Shown: positions 1 to 9,110 of the stretch, one piece after another
How positions within the stretch are numbered: position 1 is the stretch's first letter
Layout: every line of letters begins with the position of its first letter
DNA from: JACMQW01 sp964536965
GTDB lineage: Bacteria > Bdellovibrionota > UBA1018
DNA: 64,000 nucleotides
Reading direction: 5' to 3'
Assembly (NCBI GenBank): GCA_964536965.1
Contig: CAZIAL010000004.1
Span: forward strand, 1 to 64,000
Program-made: the position numbers and the translations under genes
The notes under the pieces: model-generated
Seen by the model: only the letters and a program-made list of their open reading frames with translations
The model's database searches: none
Told to the model about the DNA's origin: nothing

Positions 1-1146
1 GGCGGCGACGATCTCGATCGCGCGATCGCGCGAAAGATGGCGGACGAGGCGAAGGAAGAGGCGGGGGTCGATCTTTACGCCTCTCCTCTGCAGACCGCAT
101 CGCTGCTCGACGCCGCGGAAAAACTGAAGCACGCGTTTGCGGAACGTGAAAAGGCCGTCTTCTCGGTGGATCTTTGCGTCGGCGCCGGCAAACGATTCGA
201 GCGCGAATGGAGTCGCGACGAGTTCGAACGTCTGGCGCGTCCCATCCTTGCGCCGACTCGCGAAAGCTGTTTCCACGCGCTGGATGACGCCGGACTCAGC
301 GTGGACGATATCACGGACGTCGTCTTGGTCGGCGGACCGACGCGGCTCGCGATCGTGCGTAAGATTGCGGAAGAAATTTTCGGACGCGTCCCGAATGCGA
401 GCATGCACCCCGACGAAGTCGTCGCGCAGGGCGCGGCGATCCAGGCGGATATTCTGGCGGGAAAAAACAGCCAGTTTCTGCTCCTCGACGTCGTCCCGTT
501 ATCGCTCGGAATCGAGACTTACGGCGGTCTCATGGAACGTCTGATTCCGAGAAATACTCGGATTCCGACCAGCGCGCGCGAAACGTTCACGACTTTCGTC
601 GATAACCAAACCGGCGTCGACGTGCATGTGCTGCAGGGAGAGCGTGATCAGGCCGCGGAGAATCGCTCGCTCGCGAGGTTTAAACTCGGAGGAATCGAAC
701 CGAGTCCGGCGGGATTCCCCAGGGTGGAAGTGACCTTTCTGATCGATGCCGACGGCATCCTCCAGGTCGAGGCCCGCGATTTGCGGAACGGGAAAGAGGC
801 ATCGATCGAAGTCAGACCGAGTTTCGGACTCGGGGAAGCCGATATCGATCGGATGCTCGAAGCGAAAGAGAAGAACGAGATGGGCGATCTCGATTTCAAG
901 CGCTGGATCGAAGTGCGGAACCAGTCCGAGCCGGTCCTGCGCGCCGCCGAGAAGAAGCTTCCGGATGCCTTTCGACTCTTGCCTCGCGAGGAGGCGGAAA
1001 AAATCGAAGTGCTCTGTCGAAAAATGCGAACGGCGTTCGAGCGACGGGAACCCGAAGCGGTGCAGAACCTGAAGTACGAGCTGAATGCCGCCACGACCCG
1101 TCTCGCCGAGAAGGTGATCGCCGAGACGCTGGCGAAGAAAGTCTGA
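1..1146 (+). CDS. hscA: Hsp70-family Fe-S assembly chaperone HscA (3' part)
   Basis: The reading frame is open from the first base, so the gene begins upstream; 381 residues are visible. It starts in the nucleotide-binding domain with GGDDLD, then LVGGPTRL, and continues into the substrate-binding domain (LLDVVPLSLGIET, IPRNT) and the helical lid. The phrases TFVDNQTGVDVHVLQGER and RSLARF.LGGI are closer to HscA than to DnaK, and a [2Fe-2S] ferredoxin gene lies two genes downstream, as in isc operons. HscA is an ATP-driven chaperone that helps transfer Fe-S clusters from IscU. The assignment to HscA rather than another DnaK paralogue is inference from motif and context. Confidence 0.85.
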   Translation, partial: GGDDLDRAIARKMADEAKEEAGVDLYASPLQTASLLDAAEKLKHAFAEREKAVFSVDLCVGAGKRFEREWSRDEFERLARPILAPTRESCFHALDDAGLSVDDITDVVLVGGPTRLAIVRKIAEEIFGRVPNASMHPDEVVAQGAAIQADILAGKNSQFLLLDVVPLSLGIETYGGLMERLIPRNTRIPTSARETFTTFVDNQTGVDVHVLQGERDQAAENRSLARFKLGGIEPSPAGFPRVEVTFLIDADGILQVEARDLRNGKEASIEVRPSFGLGEADIDRMLEAKEKNEMGDLDFKRWIEVRNQSEPVLRAAEKKLPDAFRLLPREEAEKIEVLCRKMRTAFERREPEAVQNLKYELNAATTRLAEKVIAETLAKKV

Positions 1147-1206
1147 ACCAAAGCGGTCAAAATTGACCCATCCTGGAGCCGCGGTCGAAGGAGTATGATC
1201 TAAGGC

Positions 1207-2316
1207 ATGGGCGGCGAACTGGTTTTTAGCGAATGGAGCGGAGGAATACTCGCCGCGGTTCTTTTCGCGGGCTTGACGCTCGATCTGATTCGGCGGCGTC
1301 GCTGCCGAAAATGGGCGGAGACCCTTCGGATCTCGGCGAGCGAGGTCTCGCTGCTACGTCAGCGTAAGAAACGACCCGCCTGGGTCCGCTCGCTGCCTCC
1401 CGATCTCGATGTTTCGGGGGGCGGAAGTCTTTTCGATGCGCTTTATGCGCACTTCGAGACGCGACCGGAGGGATTGGTGCCCTCGGCGCTCGGACTGGCG
1501 ATTTCCGCTCGCCCTGCGGATTCCAAAAATGGAATCCTCGCCGTGGACCGACCGCCCACACCGAGCGACGAGGATAGAATAAAGAGTCTTCTGAACGCTC
1601 CGACGGACGCATCGGTCGCGCCTCCGTCTGACGCTTTCACGCAGAATTTGGTGATGAATCTCGTGAACGTGCTCCGCGGCAGGAAAAAGCTGAAACAGGG
1701 GATCGAGCACGCCGTTCTCGATAGCCTGACTCCCGGCGGAGGATTCGCCGGTGCGAAGATCGGAGGGGCGGTCGGGCTGGCACTCGCGCCGTTCGTCGTC
1801 GGAATGGCCACCGTGTTCGTGCCGGCCTCCGTCGCGGCCGGGGCGTGGCTCGGCGCATGGACCGGAAAGCAGATGGGATCGCGCTTCAAGGCGCGCCAAT
1901 ATTATTCCGTCTTGAAGCGACTACGGGTCGTGTCTCGGGACTTTCAGCGCTGGTTCATCGAGCGTTTTCCGGAATTTCTGCGGGAGCTGGATGCGGAATA
2001 CGAAAAGGCGATCGAAGCGGCGCGTGTGCGCGGACGTGCGCACCAGTCCCGATTCTTCCGCTTCTGGCTGCCCGATCTGCAGACCGTTTTTTTTCGCCGA
2101 AGCCTCGCGCAACTGCGTCAGGATCGGGCGGCCGACCGCAAACACTTTAAATCCGTCTTCGCCACCGTTCGTCGCCAAGATCCGCTCGAGTTCGCGGCGG
2201 TTCTCGAGCGGATGAACGCGAAAACCCTGGAGAAGCACCCGGAGTTTACGGGATTTCGCCGCGATTATCGGACCGCCCTGCACGACTTCCGCGAGCTGAA
2301 AAAGAACTCCATCTAA
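1207..2316 (+). CDS. Unknown membrane protein between hscA and fdx
   Basis: I do not recognise this 369-residue protein. It has one hydrophobic segment near the N-terminus (about residues 10-26), then a basic region. A long glycine/alanine/valine-rich hydrophobic stretch follows at about 177-222, reminiscent of membrane-associated glycine-zipper segments. The last 140 residues are strongly charged and look helical. No J-domain HPD motif is seen, so it is not an obvious HscB or DnaJ. AAGGAG lies 13 bases before the ATG and TAAGG lies closer. It sits in the same direction between hscA and ferredoxin, so a link to Fe-S metabolism is possible but unproven. Confidence 0.75.
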   Translation: MGGELVFSEWSGGILAAVLFAGLTLDLIRRRRCRKWAETLRISASEVSLLRQRKKRPAWVRSLPPDLDVSGGGSLFDALYAHFETRPEGLVPSALGLAISARPADSKNGILAVDRPPTPSDEDRIKSLLNAPTDASVAPPSDAFTQNLVMNLVNVLRGRKKLKQGIEHAVLDSLTPGGGFAGAKIGGAVGLALAPFVVGMATVFVPASVAAGAWLGAWTGKQMGSRFKARQYYSVLKRLRVVSRDFQRWFIERFPEFLRELDAEYEKAIEAARVRGRAHQSRFFRFWLPDLQTVFFRRSLAQLRQDRAADRKHFKSVFATVRRQDPLEFAAVLERMNAKTLEKHPEFTGFRRDYRTALHDFRELKKNSI

Positions 2317-2353
2317 CGCATTGCGCATTGTCACTCCGGAAGACGCTCGTGCT

Positions 2354-2382
2354 TTGCGCGATTCCGGATTGTTCGTTAGATT
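2354..2382 (+). promoter_or_regulatory. Candidate sigma-70 promoter before fdx
   Basis: TTGCGC (2354-2359), a 17-base spacer and TAGATT (2377-2382) lie about 20 bases before the ferredoxin start. A 7-base inverted repeat (TCCGGAA at 2335-2341, TTCCGGA at 2362-2368) overlaps the spacer and could be an operator. This rests on sequence match only. Confidence 0.4.
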
Positions 2383-2404
2383 AGGCGAATAGAAAGACAT
2401 CCGG

Positions 2405-2707
2405 ATGCATAAAATCACCTTCTTGCCGATGAACCAGACCGTCGAAGCCAATCCCGGGGAAACGATCCTCGAGGCCGCGGTTCGAAACGACATTCCGCTC
2501 CAGCATGCGTGCGGCGGATTTTGCGCATGCACGACTTGCCATGTGATCGTGACGGACGGGGAAAAAAATCTGTCCGAAGCGGAAGAAGACGAGGAAGAAC
2601 GACTCGACCGCGCGACGGGTGTTCGTCTGAATTCGCGCCTCGGCTGCCAGGCGAAGATCCAGGGCGATGTAACGGTAGAAATCCAGCACGAGGGGCACGG
2701 CCACTAG
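2405..2707 (+). CDS. fdx: [2Fe-2S] ferredoxin, adrenodoxin/Isc type
   Basis: This 100-residue protein has the cluster-binding pattern of Isc-type ferredoxins: C36-x5-C42-x2-C45-x35-C81, in ACGGFCACTTCHV and RLGCQ. An extra cysteine, C40, lies inside the loop. An acidic stretch (SEAEEDEEE) follows the cluster loop, the usual partner-interaction face. The C-terminus ends in histidines (HEGHGH). It would supply electrons for Fe-S cluster assembly in the cytoplasm together with HscA. The next gene begins on the base after its stop codon. Confidence 0.93.
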   Translation: MHKITFLPMNQTVEANPGETILEAAVRNDIPLQHACGGFCACTTCHVIVTDGEKNLSEAEEDEEERLDRATGVRLNSRLGCQAKIQGDVTVEIQHEGHGH

Positions 2708-4405
2708 ATGAAGCGCCTCCAGAAATTTTCGCGAATTTTCTTGGGTGTGTCCCTCCTCGCGGGACTCTCGGGATGCATTCCTGGTTGCGGCCAAAAGGAA
2801 GGCCAGAAACCGATTCCGACTCGGGCGGCAGATATGTCGGCGGTAGGCGCTCCGGGCGATATTCCCGGACAGCCGCTCGCCGTGGCGGGCGGAGACGAAC
2901 GCGCGCCGAAACGTACCTTCACGTTTCGGCTCCTGGGCGATCCCGAAACTCTCGACTGGAATCGCGCCCATACTTCCGTCGAAACCTGGCTGCTCACGAA
3001 TCTGATGGAAGGGCTCGTCGCCCATGATGCGAAAATGAATGTCATCCCGTCCCTCGCCGAGAGCTGGACGAAGAGCCCGGACGGGCTGAGTTACACTTTT
3101 AAGCTGCGGTCCGGAGTGAAGTGGAGCGACGGAGTTCCGCTCCGCGCCCAGGATTTTTACTTCAGCTGGAAACGGCTCCTCTCGCCGGCGACGAGCGCCT
3201 CTTACGCCTATATTCTTTTCGATATCGACGGCGCCGAAGAGTTCTATAAGGGCAAGATCAGCGATTTTTCGAAAGTGGGAATTTCCACGCCGGACGACGC
3301 TACGATCGTGATCCGACTCGCGAAACCCGTCGCGCATTTCATCCACATCCCGACCTTCTGGGTGACGTTTCCGCTTCGACAGGACGTCGTGGAAAAGCAT
3401 GGAACTTCCTGGCCGAAGCCGGGCCGCATGGTGACGGTCGGTCCATATGAACTCTCGAGTTACGATCTCGATTCGAAGGTCGTGCTGAGCGCGAATCCGC
3501 ACTATTATGGGAAACGCGGGAATATCGACCAGGCCATCGGTCTGATCGTGAAGGAAGATTCCACGGCTCTGACTCTTTACGAAACCGGGAAGATCGATTT
3601 CCTCGCGGACATCGCGACCGTGGACCTGAAGCGACTCGACGGGCGTTCCGACCTGGTCCGATTCCCTTATTTCAAGACGGGCTATCTCGGGTTCGTCACC
3701 GACCAGTTTCCGATCTCGAGCGTGCATCTTCGCCGCGCGATCGCGATGTCGATCGATAAATCGAAAATCGCCGAATTTCTTCACGGTGGCCAGAAAGCCA
3801 CCGGGAGCTTTATCCCCGAAGGAATGTTCGGATTCGACAAGTCGATCGGGCTTGGCTTCGATCCGGCGGCCGCGAAGAAGGAGCTCGTGAAATCCGGAGT
3901 GAAAGCCGGGACCAAAGTCGACCTCGTTTGTACGAACTGGGAGAAGAATCTCACGCTCGCGCAATTCATCCAGGCCGAGGTGAAGAAGAATCTCGGGATC
4001 GAAATCTCGATCCGCTCCTTCGACCACAAAACCTTTCGCGCCCAGCTCGAACTTTACAGTTTCCCGATCTTCCTTCTTTCCTGGAGCGCGGATTACCCGG
4101 ATCCGGATAACTTCCTGTCGGTGTTCCTGAGTATGGCCGGCAACAACCGGACAAAATGGAAAAATTCCGAATACGACGCGAAGGTCCTTCTCGCCCGATA
4201 CAATCAGAACCAAAAGGCTCGGGAGAAACTTTACGGCGAGGCCCAGAAACTTCTGGTCGAAGAAGACATGGCCGTTCTCCCGCTTTACAACGAGCCGATC
4301 CTCGCTCTCGTGAATCCGCGAGTAAAGAATCTACAGATCAACGCCCTCAACTATCTGCAGATGCGAACGATCGATCTTTCCGGGCCCGAAGCGAGACCCC
4401 AATGA
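2708..4405 (+). CDS. ABC oligopeptide-type substrate-binding lipoprotein
   Basis: This 565-residue protein has a lipoprotein signal peptide with lipobox LSGC at about residues 19-22, then a linker and a full family-5 (OppA/DppA) solute-binding domain. Family marks include LLGDPETLDWNRAH near the start, NLMEGLVAHD, LAESWTKSPDG and FKLRSGVKWSDGVPL. It should be anchored in the envelope and deliver peptides or similar ligands to an OppBC permease. A matching permease pair lies at 7.3-9.1 kb on the other strand. Its start directly abuts the ferredoxin stop, and its stop overlaps the next start by 4 bases. The exact ligand cannot be read from sequence. Confidence 0.92.
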   Translation: MKRLQKFSRIFLGVSLLAGLSGCIPGCGQKEGQKPIPTRAADMSAVGAPGDIPGQPLAVAGGDERAPKRTFTFRLLGDPETLDWNRAHTSVETWLLTNLMEGLVAHDAKMNVIPSLAESWTKSPDGLSYTFKLRSGVKWSDGVPLRAQDFYFSWKRLLSPATSASYAYILFDIDGAEEFYKGKISDFSKVGISTPDDATIVIRLAKPVAHFIHIPTFWVTFPLRQDVVEKHGTSWPKPGRMVTVGPYELSSYDLDSKVVLSANPHYYGKRGNIDQAIGLIVKEDSTALTLYETGKIDFLADIATVDLKRLDGRSDLVRFPYFKTGYLGFVTDQFPISSVHLRRAIAMSIDKSKIAEFLHGGQKATGSFIPEGMFGFDKSIGLGFDPAAAKKELVKSGVKAGTKVDLVCTNWEKNLTLAQFIQAEVKKNLGIEISIRSFDHKTFRAQLELYSFPIFLLSWSADYPDPDNFLSVFLSMAGNNRTKWKNSEYDAKVLLARYNQNQKAREKLYGEAQKLLVEEDMAVLPLYNEPILALVNPRVKNLQINALNYLQMRTIDLSGPEARPQ

Positions 4406-4854
4406 GTTCGTCCGGTTCGGCCGTGATCGCGACCCTAAAAGGTGCCGTCGGCGCCCGGTCCGCGGAGCGGAAAGCCACGCTTTCCGAGACCGAGATGCGC
4501 GATTTCGCCGTCTGCATCCACGCGACGGTCGGGGCGACCCATCATTCCCCGATCTCTTCGGCCCCCATTCCGACCGTCTTTACGATCTTCCGCGCCGGCG
4601 AGTTCGAACTAGTAAATCGTTTCGGCGTCGAACTTAAGCAGATTCTCCATGCCGAGCAGGAGTACGAAATTTTTCAGACGCTCCTGCCGGGTGAGGAGCT
4701 TTCGTACAGCACGACGCTGTCGACCGTGAACGAGAAGAAAGGGAAGGGCGCGGCGCTCGCCTTCCTGGCCTTCGAAACGGATTTCGTGCGTACGCAAGAC
4801 GGCGTGAAGATCGCCTCCGCGCGAAGCACGATGGTCTATCGGGAGTTGGCATGA
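4402..4854 (+). CDS. MaoC-like dehydratase N-terminal-domain protein
   Basis: I place the start at ATG 4402, which overlaps the stop of the preceding lipoprotein gene as ATGA and gives 150 residues. The content matches the FAS1-type MaoC N-terminal (hot-dog) domain: ATHHSPISSAPIPTVFTIF, then a long beta-rich half ending FVRTQDGVKIASARSTMVYRE. Such subunits lack the catalytic Asp-His pair and form a heterodimer with a catalytic MaoC subunit. That subunit is encoded by the next gene with another 4-base overlap. The likely role is the non-catalytic half of an enoyl/acyl-thioester hydratase; the substrate is unknown. Confidence 0.8.
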   Translation: MSSSGSAVIATLKGAVGARSAERKATLSETEMRDFAVCIHATVGATHHSPISSAPIPTVFTIFRAGEFELVNRFGVELKQILHAEQEYEIFQTLLPGEELSYSTTLSTVNEKKGKGAALAFLAFETDFVRTQDGVKIASARSTMVYRELA

Positions 4855-5258
4855 GCGAAATCAGTTCCGCGGATCTCGTTCCGTTTAAATCCGCGGGGGT
4901 GATCACCCTCGACTGGCTGAAGGAGTTCGCCCGCGTTTCCGGCGACTTTAACCCGATCCACCAAGACGAGACCGTCGCGAAAGCGATGGGTTTACCCGGA
5001 GTGATCGCGCACGGAATGCTGACCGCGGGTTTGCTGCATTCACGAGCCGTCGAAGCGATCCAAGAATACCGGAATCTCCGGGGTTTCCACATCGCGAGCT
5101 CGCAGACCCGTTTTCGCGCGATGACGCTGCTGGGGGACGAGATTTCGACCGGCGGACAGTGGCAGGTCGTCGGATCGAACGAGCTGCGCCTCGAGCTCCA
5201 AGCCCGGAATCAGCGCGGGGAGACGACGGTCACGATCGCTTTCAAGCTGGTCCGGTGA
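4851..5258 (+). CDS. MaoC-like (R)-specific enoyl hydratase
   Basis: This 135-residue single hot-dog domain has the hydratase-2 signature: SGDFNPIHQDETVAKAMG followed by GVIAHGMLTAG, with catalytic Asp and His in D-x4-H. Such enzymes hydrate or dehydrate 2-enoyl/(R)-3-hydroxyacyl thioesters in fatty-acid metabolism. Translation is coupled to the upstream MaoC-N gene by ATGA, so the two products probably form a HadAB-like heterodimer. The substrate chain length is not visible in the sequence. Confidence 0.87.
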   Translation: MSEISSADLVPFKSAGVITLDWLKEFARVSGDFNPIHQDETVAKAMGLPGVIAHGMLTAGLLHSRAVEAIQEYRNLRGFHIASSQTRFRAMTLLGDEISTGGQWQVVGSNELRLELQARNQRGETTVTIAFKLVR

Positions 5259-5288
5259 GCGGAGCGCCCCTGGAAGAAGTTCCAGAAT

Positions 5289-5579
5289 TTACGGTTTGAA
5301 AATCGATTTCACGACCGAGTTCATCTTCAGCGCCCTATTCTTCGGGCAGAACTTCTCCTGGTTCTCGCGAAGGACGAGGCGGAACTGGTCGTAGGTCGTT
5401 TCGGAGGGGACCCAGCCTTTTCGTTTCGCGCGATCGAGCGAGTCCGAGATCGAATTTTCGACGATCCAGGTTCCGTTCAGGATGGATTGGCGAATCTGTT
5501 CGCGAACGATCGCGATGACTTCTTCCGCGCTGGCGTAGGGCAAGTTCTGCCGGAGGCGAGCCTCGTTCATTTCTTTCAC
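5289..5579 (-). CDS. C-terminal fragment in shifted frame (probable continuation of the upstream secreted protein)
   Basis: The only usable start here is GTG at 5579, giving 96 residues. However, the same frame is open for another roughly 435 bases upstream (to a stop at 6015-6017) with coding-like codon use and no ATG, GTG or TTG. The extra upstream part reads as normal protein (for example YAALEAEIYAQREEAIRVAI). It overlaps the end of the gene that stops at 5843. The simplest reading is that both parts were once one gene and a one-base shift near 5855 separates them. The function is unknown. Confidence 0.55.
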   Translation of the reverse strand: MKEMNEARLRQNLPYASAEEVIAIVREQIRQSILNGTWIVENSISDSLDRAKRKGWVPSETTYDQFRLVLRENQEKFCPKNRALKMNSVVKSIFKP

Positions 5580-5842
5580 GACTCTCGCGAGGTACTGCGG
5601 ATGTGAGATGGCGGAGTCGAATTCGGCGATCGCGACGCGAATCGCCTCTTCACGTTGGGCGTAGATTTCCGCTTCGAGGGCCGCATAGTCGATTTCTAAA
5701 AGCGTCTGCGCCTCGTAAGAGGCCCGGATTCCATCCTCGCGAGGAGCGAATTCCGCGCCGAGCCCGCCACTGTATACGCCGCCGAAAAGGGTACCGAAGA
5801 AGATCGCGCCGGATTGGGTAAGCGTCTGATAATAATGAATAT

Positions 5843-7228
5843 TTAATTCTGTTCGATAAAAGGTCGAAGAAAAGAGGGGTTTGCGTACGAACGAAAGTAG
5901 AGTTCGGTCGCCGTATCTTTCCAGGGAATCGGAAGTCCGTGGGCGTCTTTGGCGAGCGCTCCCTCGGTGGCATGCAGGTGGGCGAGGTCGAAGGTCATGC
6001 CGAGCTTTTCCGCGTTATAGTAAGCGGCGAAAAGACGTAGTCGTGCTTCGCGACGTTTTTCGGGCAATGTCGCGTACTGCATGAAGAGGCTCTCGAGATC
6101 GACCTGGTCGCCGGCCTCACCGAATATGGCGGTGTGGTTCTCGATCCCGTAGCGGAAATGATTCGCGAAATCCACATGATCGCCGCCATATCCGTTCATC
6201 GAAGAGTAAAAACGCTCCGGGGTGCTCAGGTATGCGGTTTCGAAGCGATTTAACTCGTTCTCGAGGGTCTTCGGAAGGCGATCGCTCCGGATGAGAGCCT
6301 CCGCAGAAACCAGTTTCGTGCCGGTCAGATGGAAGTCGGAGTAGGCATCGAGATTCGTTCCGGAAAAAAATTCCTGCAGGTTCTCGATCTTCGGAAAAGT
6401 GCAGCCTTCGAAAAAGTAATTCGCGACGGCTTGGTATCGGCGATAGAATTCGAACGCCGGGCCGCTCTCCAGGTCGAGTGGATCCAGGTGCCTCACATAA
6501 AACTTGTAGAATTTTCGCTGGAGGTGGATCTCCTCGTGGGGATTTCGCAGCATCGAGAGAACGTGACTCATGTCATGATAGTGGAGCGAGGAAATCCCCG
6601 AAACCGGCAGAATGCCCTCTTCCGCGAGAAGCCGGGCCCATACCGAGAAATGCATTTGCCCGAAGCCCACCATTTTTCGGTTCTGACCCGGCTGGATTTC
6701 CGGGGCGCCGAGGTGCCAGACGTCGACCAGGCCGTCTTTCTCCGATGTGGAAAAAAAAGCGGGTACGACTCGTTCTCCTTCTGGAAAGAGTGCTGCTTTT
6801 TCCGCGATCCGCTTTCCGATTTTATCGAGGACCGCGGCGGCATCCGCTCGGTTCCGGACCGGTGCGTACTTTCCGACCGAGTGGAGTCCGATCGATTCGA
6901 AAACCTTCCTAAGCCCGGGATCGAATTTTCCGCGAAACTCCCAGGCTCCCATGCGCGTTCGAGGTGGCGCGAAAAGCTGGAGAAAGAGGTTCCGATGCTC
7001 GTACATTCCGTCGTCGGAAGTCAGAACCGTCGAATGTGTCGCCGAAGAGAATCGATCGAAGAGCGGATCGAGATCATCGACCACGATTTTCGGCAACGCC
7101 GTCACGGGGATCGATCGCATCAGGAGCGTCGGACAGGGCCCGACGGGTGGCGTCGCGCGCGCGGGCGAACCGAGAGAAGTCCCGAGAAAGAGCGCCAGGG
7201 ATAGAAGAGGACGAAAGATCCTACCCAT
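5843..7228 (-). CDS. Unknown exported protein, probably truncated by a frameshift
   Basis: I start this at ATG 7228. It gives a classical signal peptide (MGRIFRPLLSLALFLGTSL.., cleavage near ARA-TPP); a longer TTG start at 7279 would bury it. The mature part, about 435 residues, matches no family I know. Visible features are a histidine-rich segment HYHDMSHV, which could bind a metal, and aromatic-rich regions. The frame closes at TAA 5843, but the neighbouring frame continues with protein-like sequence to 5289. The intact product may therefore have been about 650 residues. Confidence 0.7.
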   Translation of the reverse strand: MGRIFRPLLSLALFLGTSLGSPARATPPVGPCPTLLMRSIPVTALPKIVVDDLDPLFDRFSSATHSTVLTSDDGMYEHRNLFLQLFAPPRTRMGAWEFRGKFDPGLRKVFESIGLHSVGKYAPVRNRADAAAVLDKIGKRIAEKAALFPEGERVVPAFFSTSEKDGLVDVWHLGAPEIQPGQNRKMVGFGQMHFSVWARLLAEEGILPVSGISSLHYHDMSHVLSMLRNPHEEIHLQRKFYKFYVRHLDPLDLESGPAFEFYRRYQAVANYFFEGCTFPKIENLQEFFSGTNLDAYSDFHLTGTKLVSAEALIRSDRLPKTLENELNRFETAYLSTPERFYSSMNGYGGDHVDFANHFRYGIENHTAIFGEAGDQVDLESLFMQYATLPEKRREARLRLFAAYYNAEKLGMTFDLAHLHATEGALAKDAHGLPIPWKDTATELYFRSYANPSFLRPFIEQN

Positions 7229-7294
7229 GGAGATCTTTTCGGTCGGCCAGAGGGCATGGATGAGGAAATCCGGCGTCAAAATCCAACCGCAGCG

Positions 7295-8161
7295 CTAGGC
7301 CCCGAAGTCCCGTTTTCCCTGCGGATCGAGGACGTCCCGGAGCCCGTCGCCGGCGGCGTTGAACGCGATCAGGGTGACGAAAAGAACCGTTCCCGGAAAA
7401 AGGATCAGGTGCGGATAGCTTTTCATCGCCCGGAATCCTTCGTTAGCCAGGGTCCCCCAGGAGGAGTAGGGCGGTTCGAGCCCGAGGCCGATAAAGGAGA
7501 GAAAACTCTCCGACATGATGTTCGTCGGAATCTGGAATGTGAGCGAAACGATCATCGGGCCCACGATATTCGGAAGGATGTGGCGGGCGACGATTCGGAA
7601 ATCGACCGCGCCCAGGGCGCGGGCGCCCTCGACGTACAGCATTTCCTTCGCCTGGAGAACGAGCGTGCGGACCAGTCGAGCGTGCGTGACCCACGACGTA
7701 AATGAGAGTGCGACTAAAATACCGAGAAAGCCTCGACCGAAGAAAACGGTGAGGAGGATCGCGATGAGCAGGGACGGGAAGATGTAGAAGATGTCGACGA
7801 TCCGCATGAGGATCGAGTCGGTTTTCCCTCCACGGAATCCGGCGATCGCGCCGATCACGGTTCCGACCGACAGCGAAAGCAATGCGGTCAGGATCCCGAC
7901 CGCGAGCGACATTCGAGCGCCATAGATGATCCGGCTATAGAGATCCCGACCCAAGGAGTCGGTTCCCATCCAGTACGCATCGCTCGGAGTTTCGAGCTTA
8001 TGTTCGATGCTCTGGGTTTCGTAGGAGTGGTTCGTGAACTGGGGGGCGAAGATCGCGGCTACGCCGATCGCGAGGAGAAAGATCACGCTCGTGACCGCGA
8101 ATTTATGCCGCATGAACTTGCGAATCCCGCGGCGACGAAAGAAGGAGAGGATTGCGTTCAC
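7295..8161 (-). CDS. oppC: ABC peptide transporter permease, OppC/DppC type
   Basis: This 288-residue inner-membrane permease has the OppC N-terminal domain (KFAVTSVIFLLAIGVAAIFAP) and the typical YWMGTDSLGRDLYSRIIYGAR segment. The cytoplasmic EAA loop follows (VEGARALGAVDFRIVARHILPN), and the end reads FLSFIGLGLEPP..SWG. GTG 8161 is taken as start because it overlaps the oppB stop as GTGA; an internal Met in MRHKFAV is an alternative. It would pair with OppB and an OppA-type lipoprotein such as the one at 2.7 kb. No OppD/OppF ATPase gene is nearby. Confidence 0.92.
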   Translation of the reverse strand: MNAILSFFRRRGIRKFMRHKFAVTSVIFLLAIGVAAIFAPQFTNHSYETQSIEHKLETPSDAYWMGTDSLGRDLYSRIIYGARMSLAVGILTALLSLSVGTVIGAIAGFRGGKTDSILMRIVDIFYIFPSLLIAILLTVFFGRGFLGILVALSFTSWVTHARLVRTLVLQAKEMLYVEGARALGAVDFRIVARHILPNIVGPMIVSLTFQIPTNIMSESFLSFIGLGLEPPYSSWGTLANEGFRAMKSYPHLILFPGTVLFVTLIAFNAAGDGLRDVLDPQGKRDFGA

Positions 8162-9108
8162 GCGCCCTGGGCTTCCTTTCCGGAGAGACGAATCCGCGGA
8201 TCGAGCATCGCGCAAACCAGGTCGACGACCAGGTTCGAGATGATGAGAATGACTCCGTAAATCAGCGTTACGCCCATCACCATCGGATAATCGCGATTCA
8301 GGACCGCTCCGACGAAGTGTTTCCCGAGGCCCGGGACCTGGAAGACCATTTCGACGAGGAACGAACCCGTAACGAGGCTCGCGGCCAAGGGTCCGAGCAC
8401 CGTGACGACGGGAATCAGCGAGTTCCGAAGGGCGTGTCGGAAGAGGACTTTCGAAACTGTCAGCCCCTTCGCGTGCGCGGTCCGAATGTAGTCGGCGCCG
8501 AGGGATTCGATCATGGACGAGCGGACGAGTCGCGCCGTGATGGCGAGTGGGCGAAGCGCCAGGGTAATCACGGGAAGGACCATGCTCGCGGGTTCCTCCC
8601 AGAGCGCGGGCGGAAGCCAACCTAATTCAAGCGAAAAGACGAGGACCAGGGTACTGGCGACGAGATAGCTCGGAAGACTCACGCCGGCGATCGCAAGAAA
8701 GATCGCGGTGGAATCCATCCATGTACCCTGGCGCCAGGCCGCGAGGACGCCGAGTGGCATTCCGACGAGAACCGCGAGGAGCAGGGCGAAACCGCCGAGG
8801 AGCAGCGACGGAGGGAGCGCATTCGCGATCATCTCGTTTACGGATCGGCCGACGTAATGGAAGGACTCGCCGAAGTCGAAGGAGAACACCGCGGCCGAGA
8901 TCCATTTCAGGAATTGCTGCCAGAGCGGTAGGTTCAGCCCGTAATGAGCGTCGATCGCGTCGCGGATTTCCTGGGGGAAGACGCGATCTCCGTCGAACGG
9001 TCCGCCGGGCGCCATGCGAAGCAGAAAGAAGACGAACGTCGCGAGGATCAGGAGAGTCGGAATCGCGCCGAGAATGCGTTTGCCCGCGTAGACGAAAAGG
9101 CCGCGCAT
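8158..9108 (-). CDS. oppB: ABC peptide transporter permease, OppB/DppB type
   Basis: This 316-residue permease begins MRGLFVYAGKRILGAIPTL, the standard OppB start. It has the LRMAPGGPFD motif, a periplasmic loop and six predicted membrane spans. The EAA loop SLGADYIRTAHAKGL is followed by VPGLGKHFVGAVLNRDYPMVMG. The start at 9108 lies two bases after the stop of the DUF429-like gene, so the group is probably co-transcribed. It forms the transmembrane channel with OppC. Confidence 0.93.
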   Translation of the reverse strand: MRGLFVYAGKRILGAIPTLLILATFVFFLLRMAPGGPFDGDRVFPQEIRDAIDAHYGLNLPLWQQFLKWISAAVFSFDFGESFHYVGRSVNEMIANALPPSLLLGGFALLLAVLVGMPLGVLAAWRQGTWMDSTAIFLAIAGVSLPSYLVASTLVLVFSLELGWLPPALWEEPASMVLPVITLALRPLAITARLVRSSMIESLGADYIRTAHAKGLTVSKVLFRHALRNSLIPVVTVLGPLAASLVTGSFLVEMVFQVPGLGKHFVGAVLNRDYPMVMGVTLIYGVILIISNLVVDLVCAMLDPRIRLSGKEAQGA

Positions 9109-9110
9109 GC

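Noticed and set aside
2381..4213. Open frame of 610 codons on the minus strand across fdx and the OppA-type gene
   Set aside because: It is opposite to two clear genes and has no domain or signal peptide.
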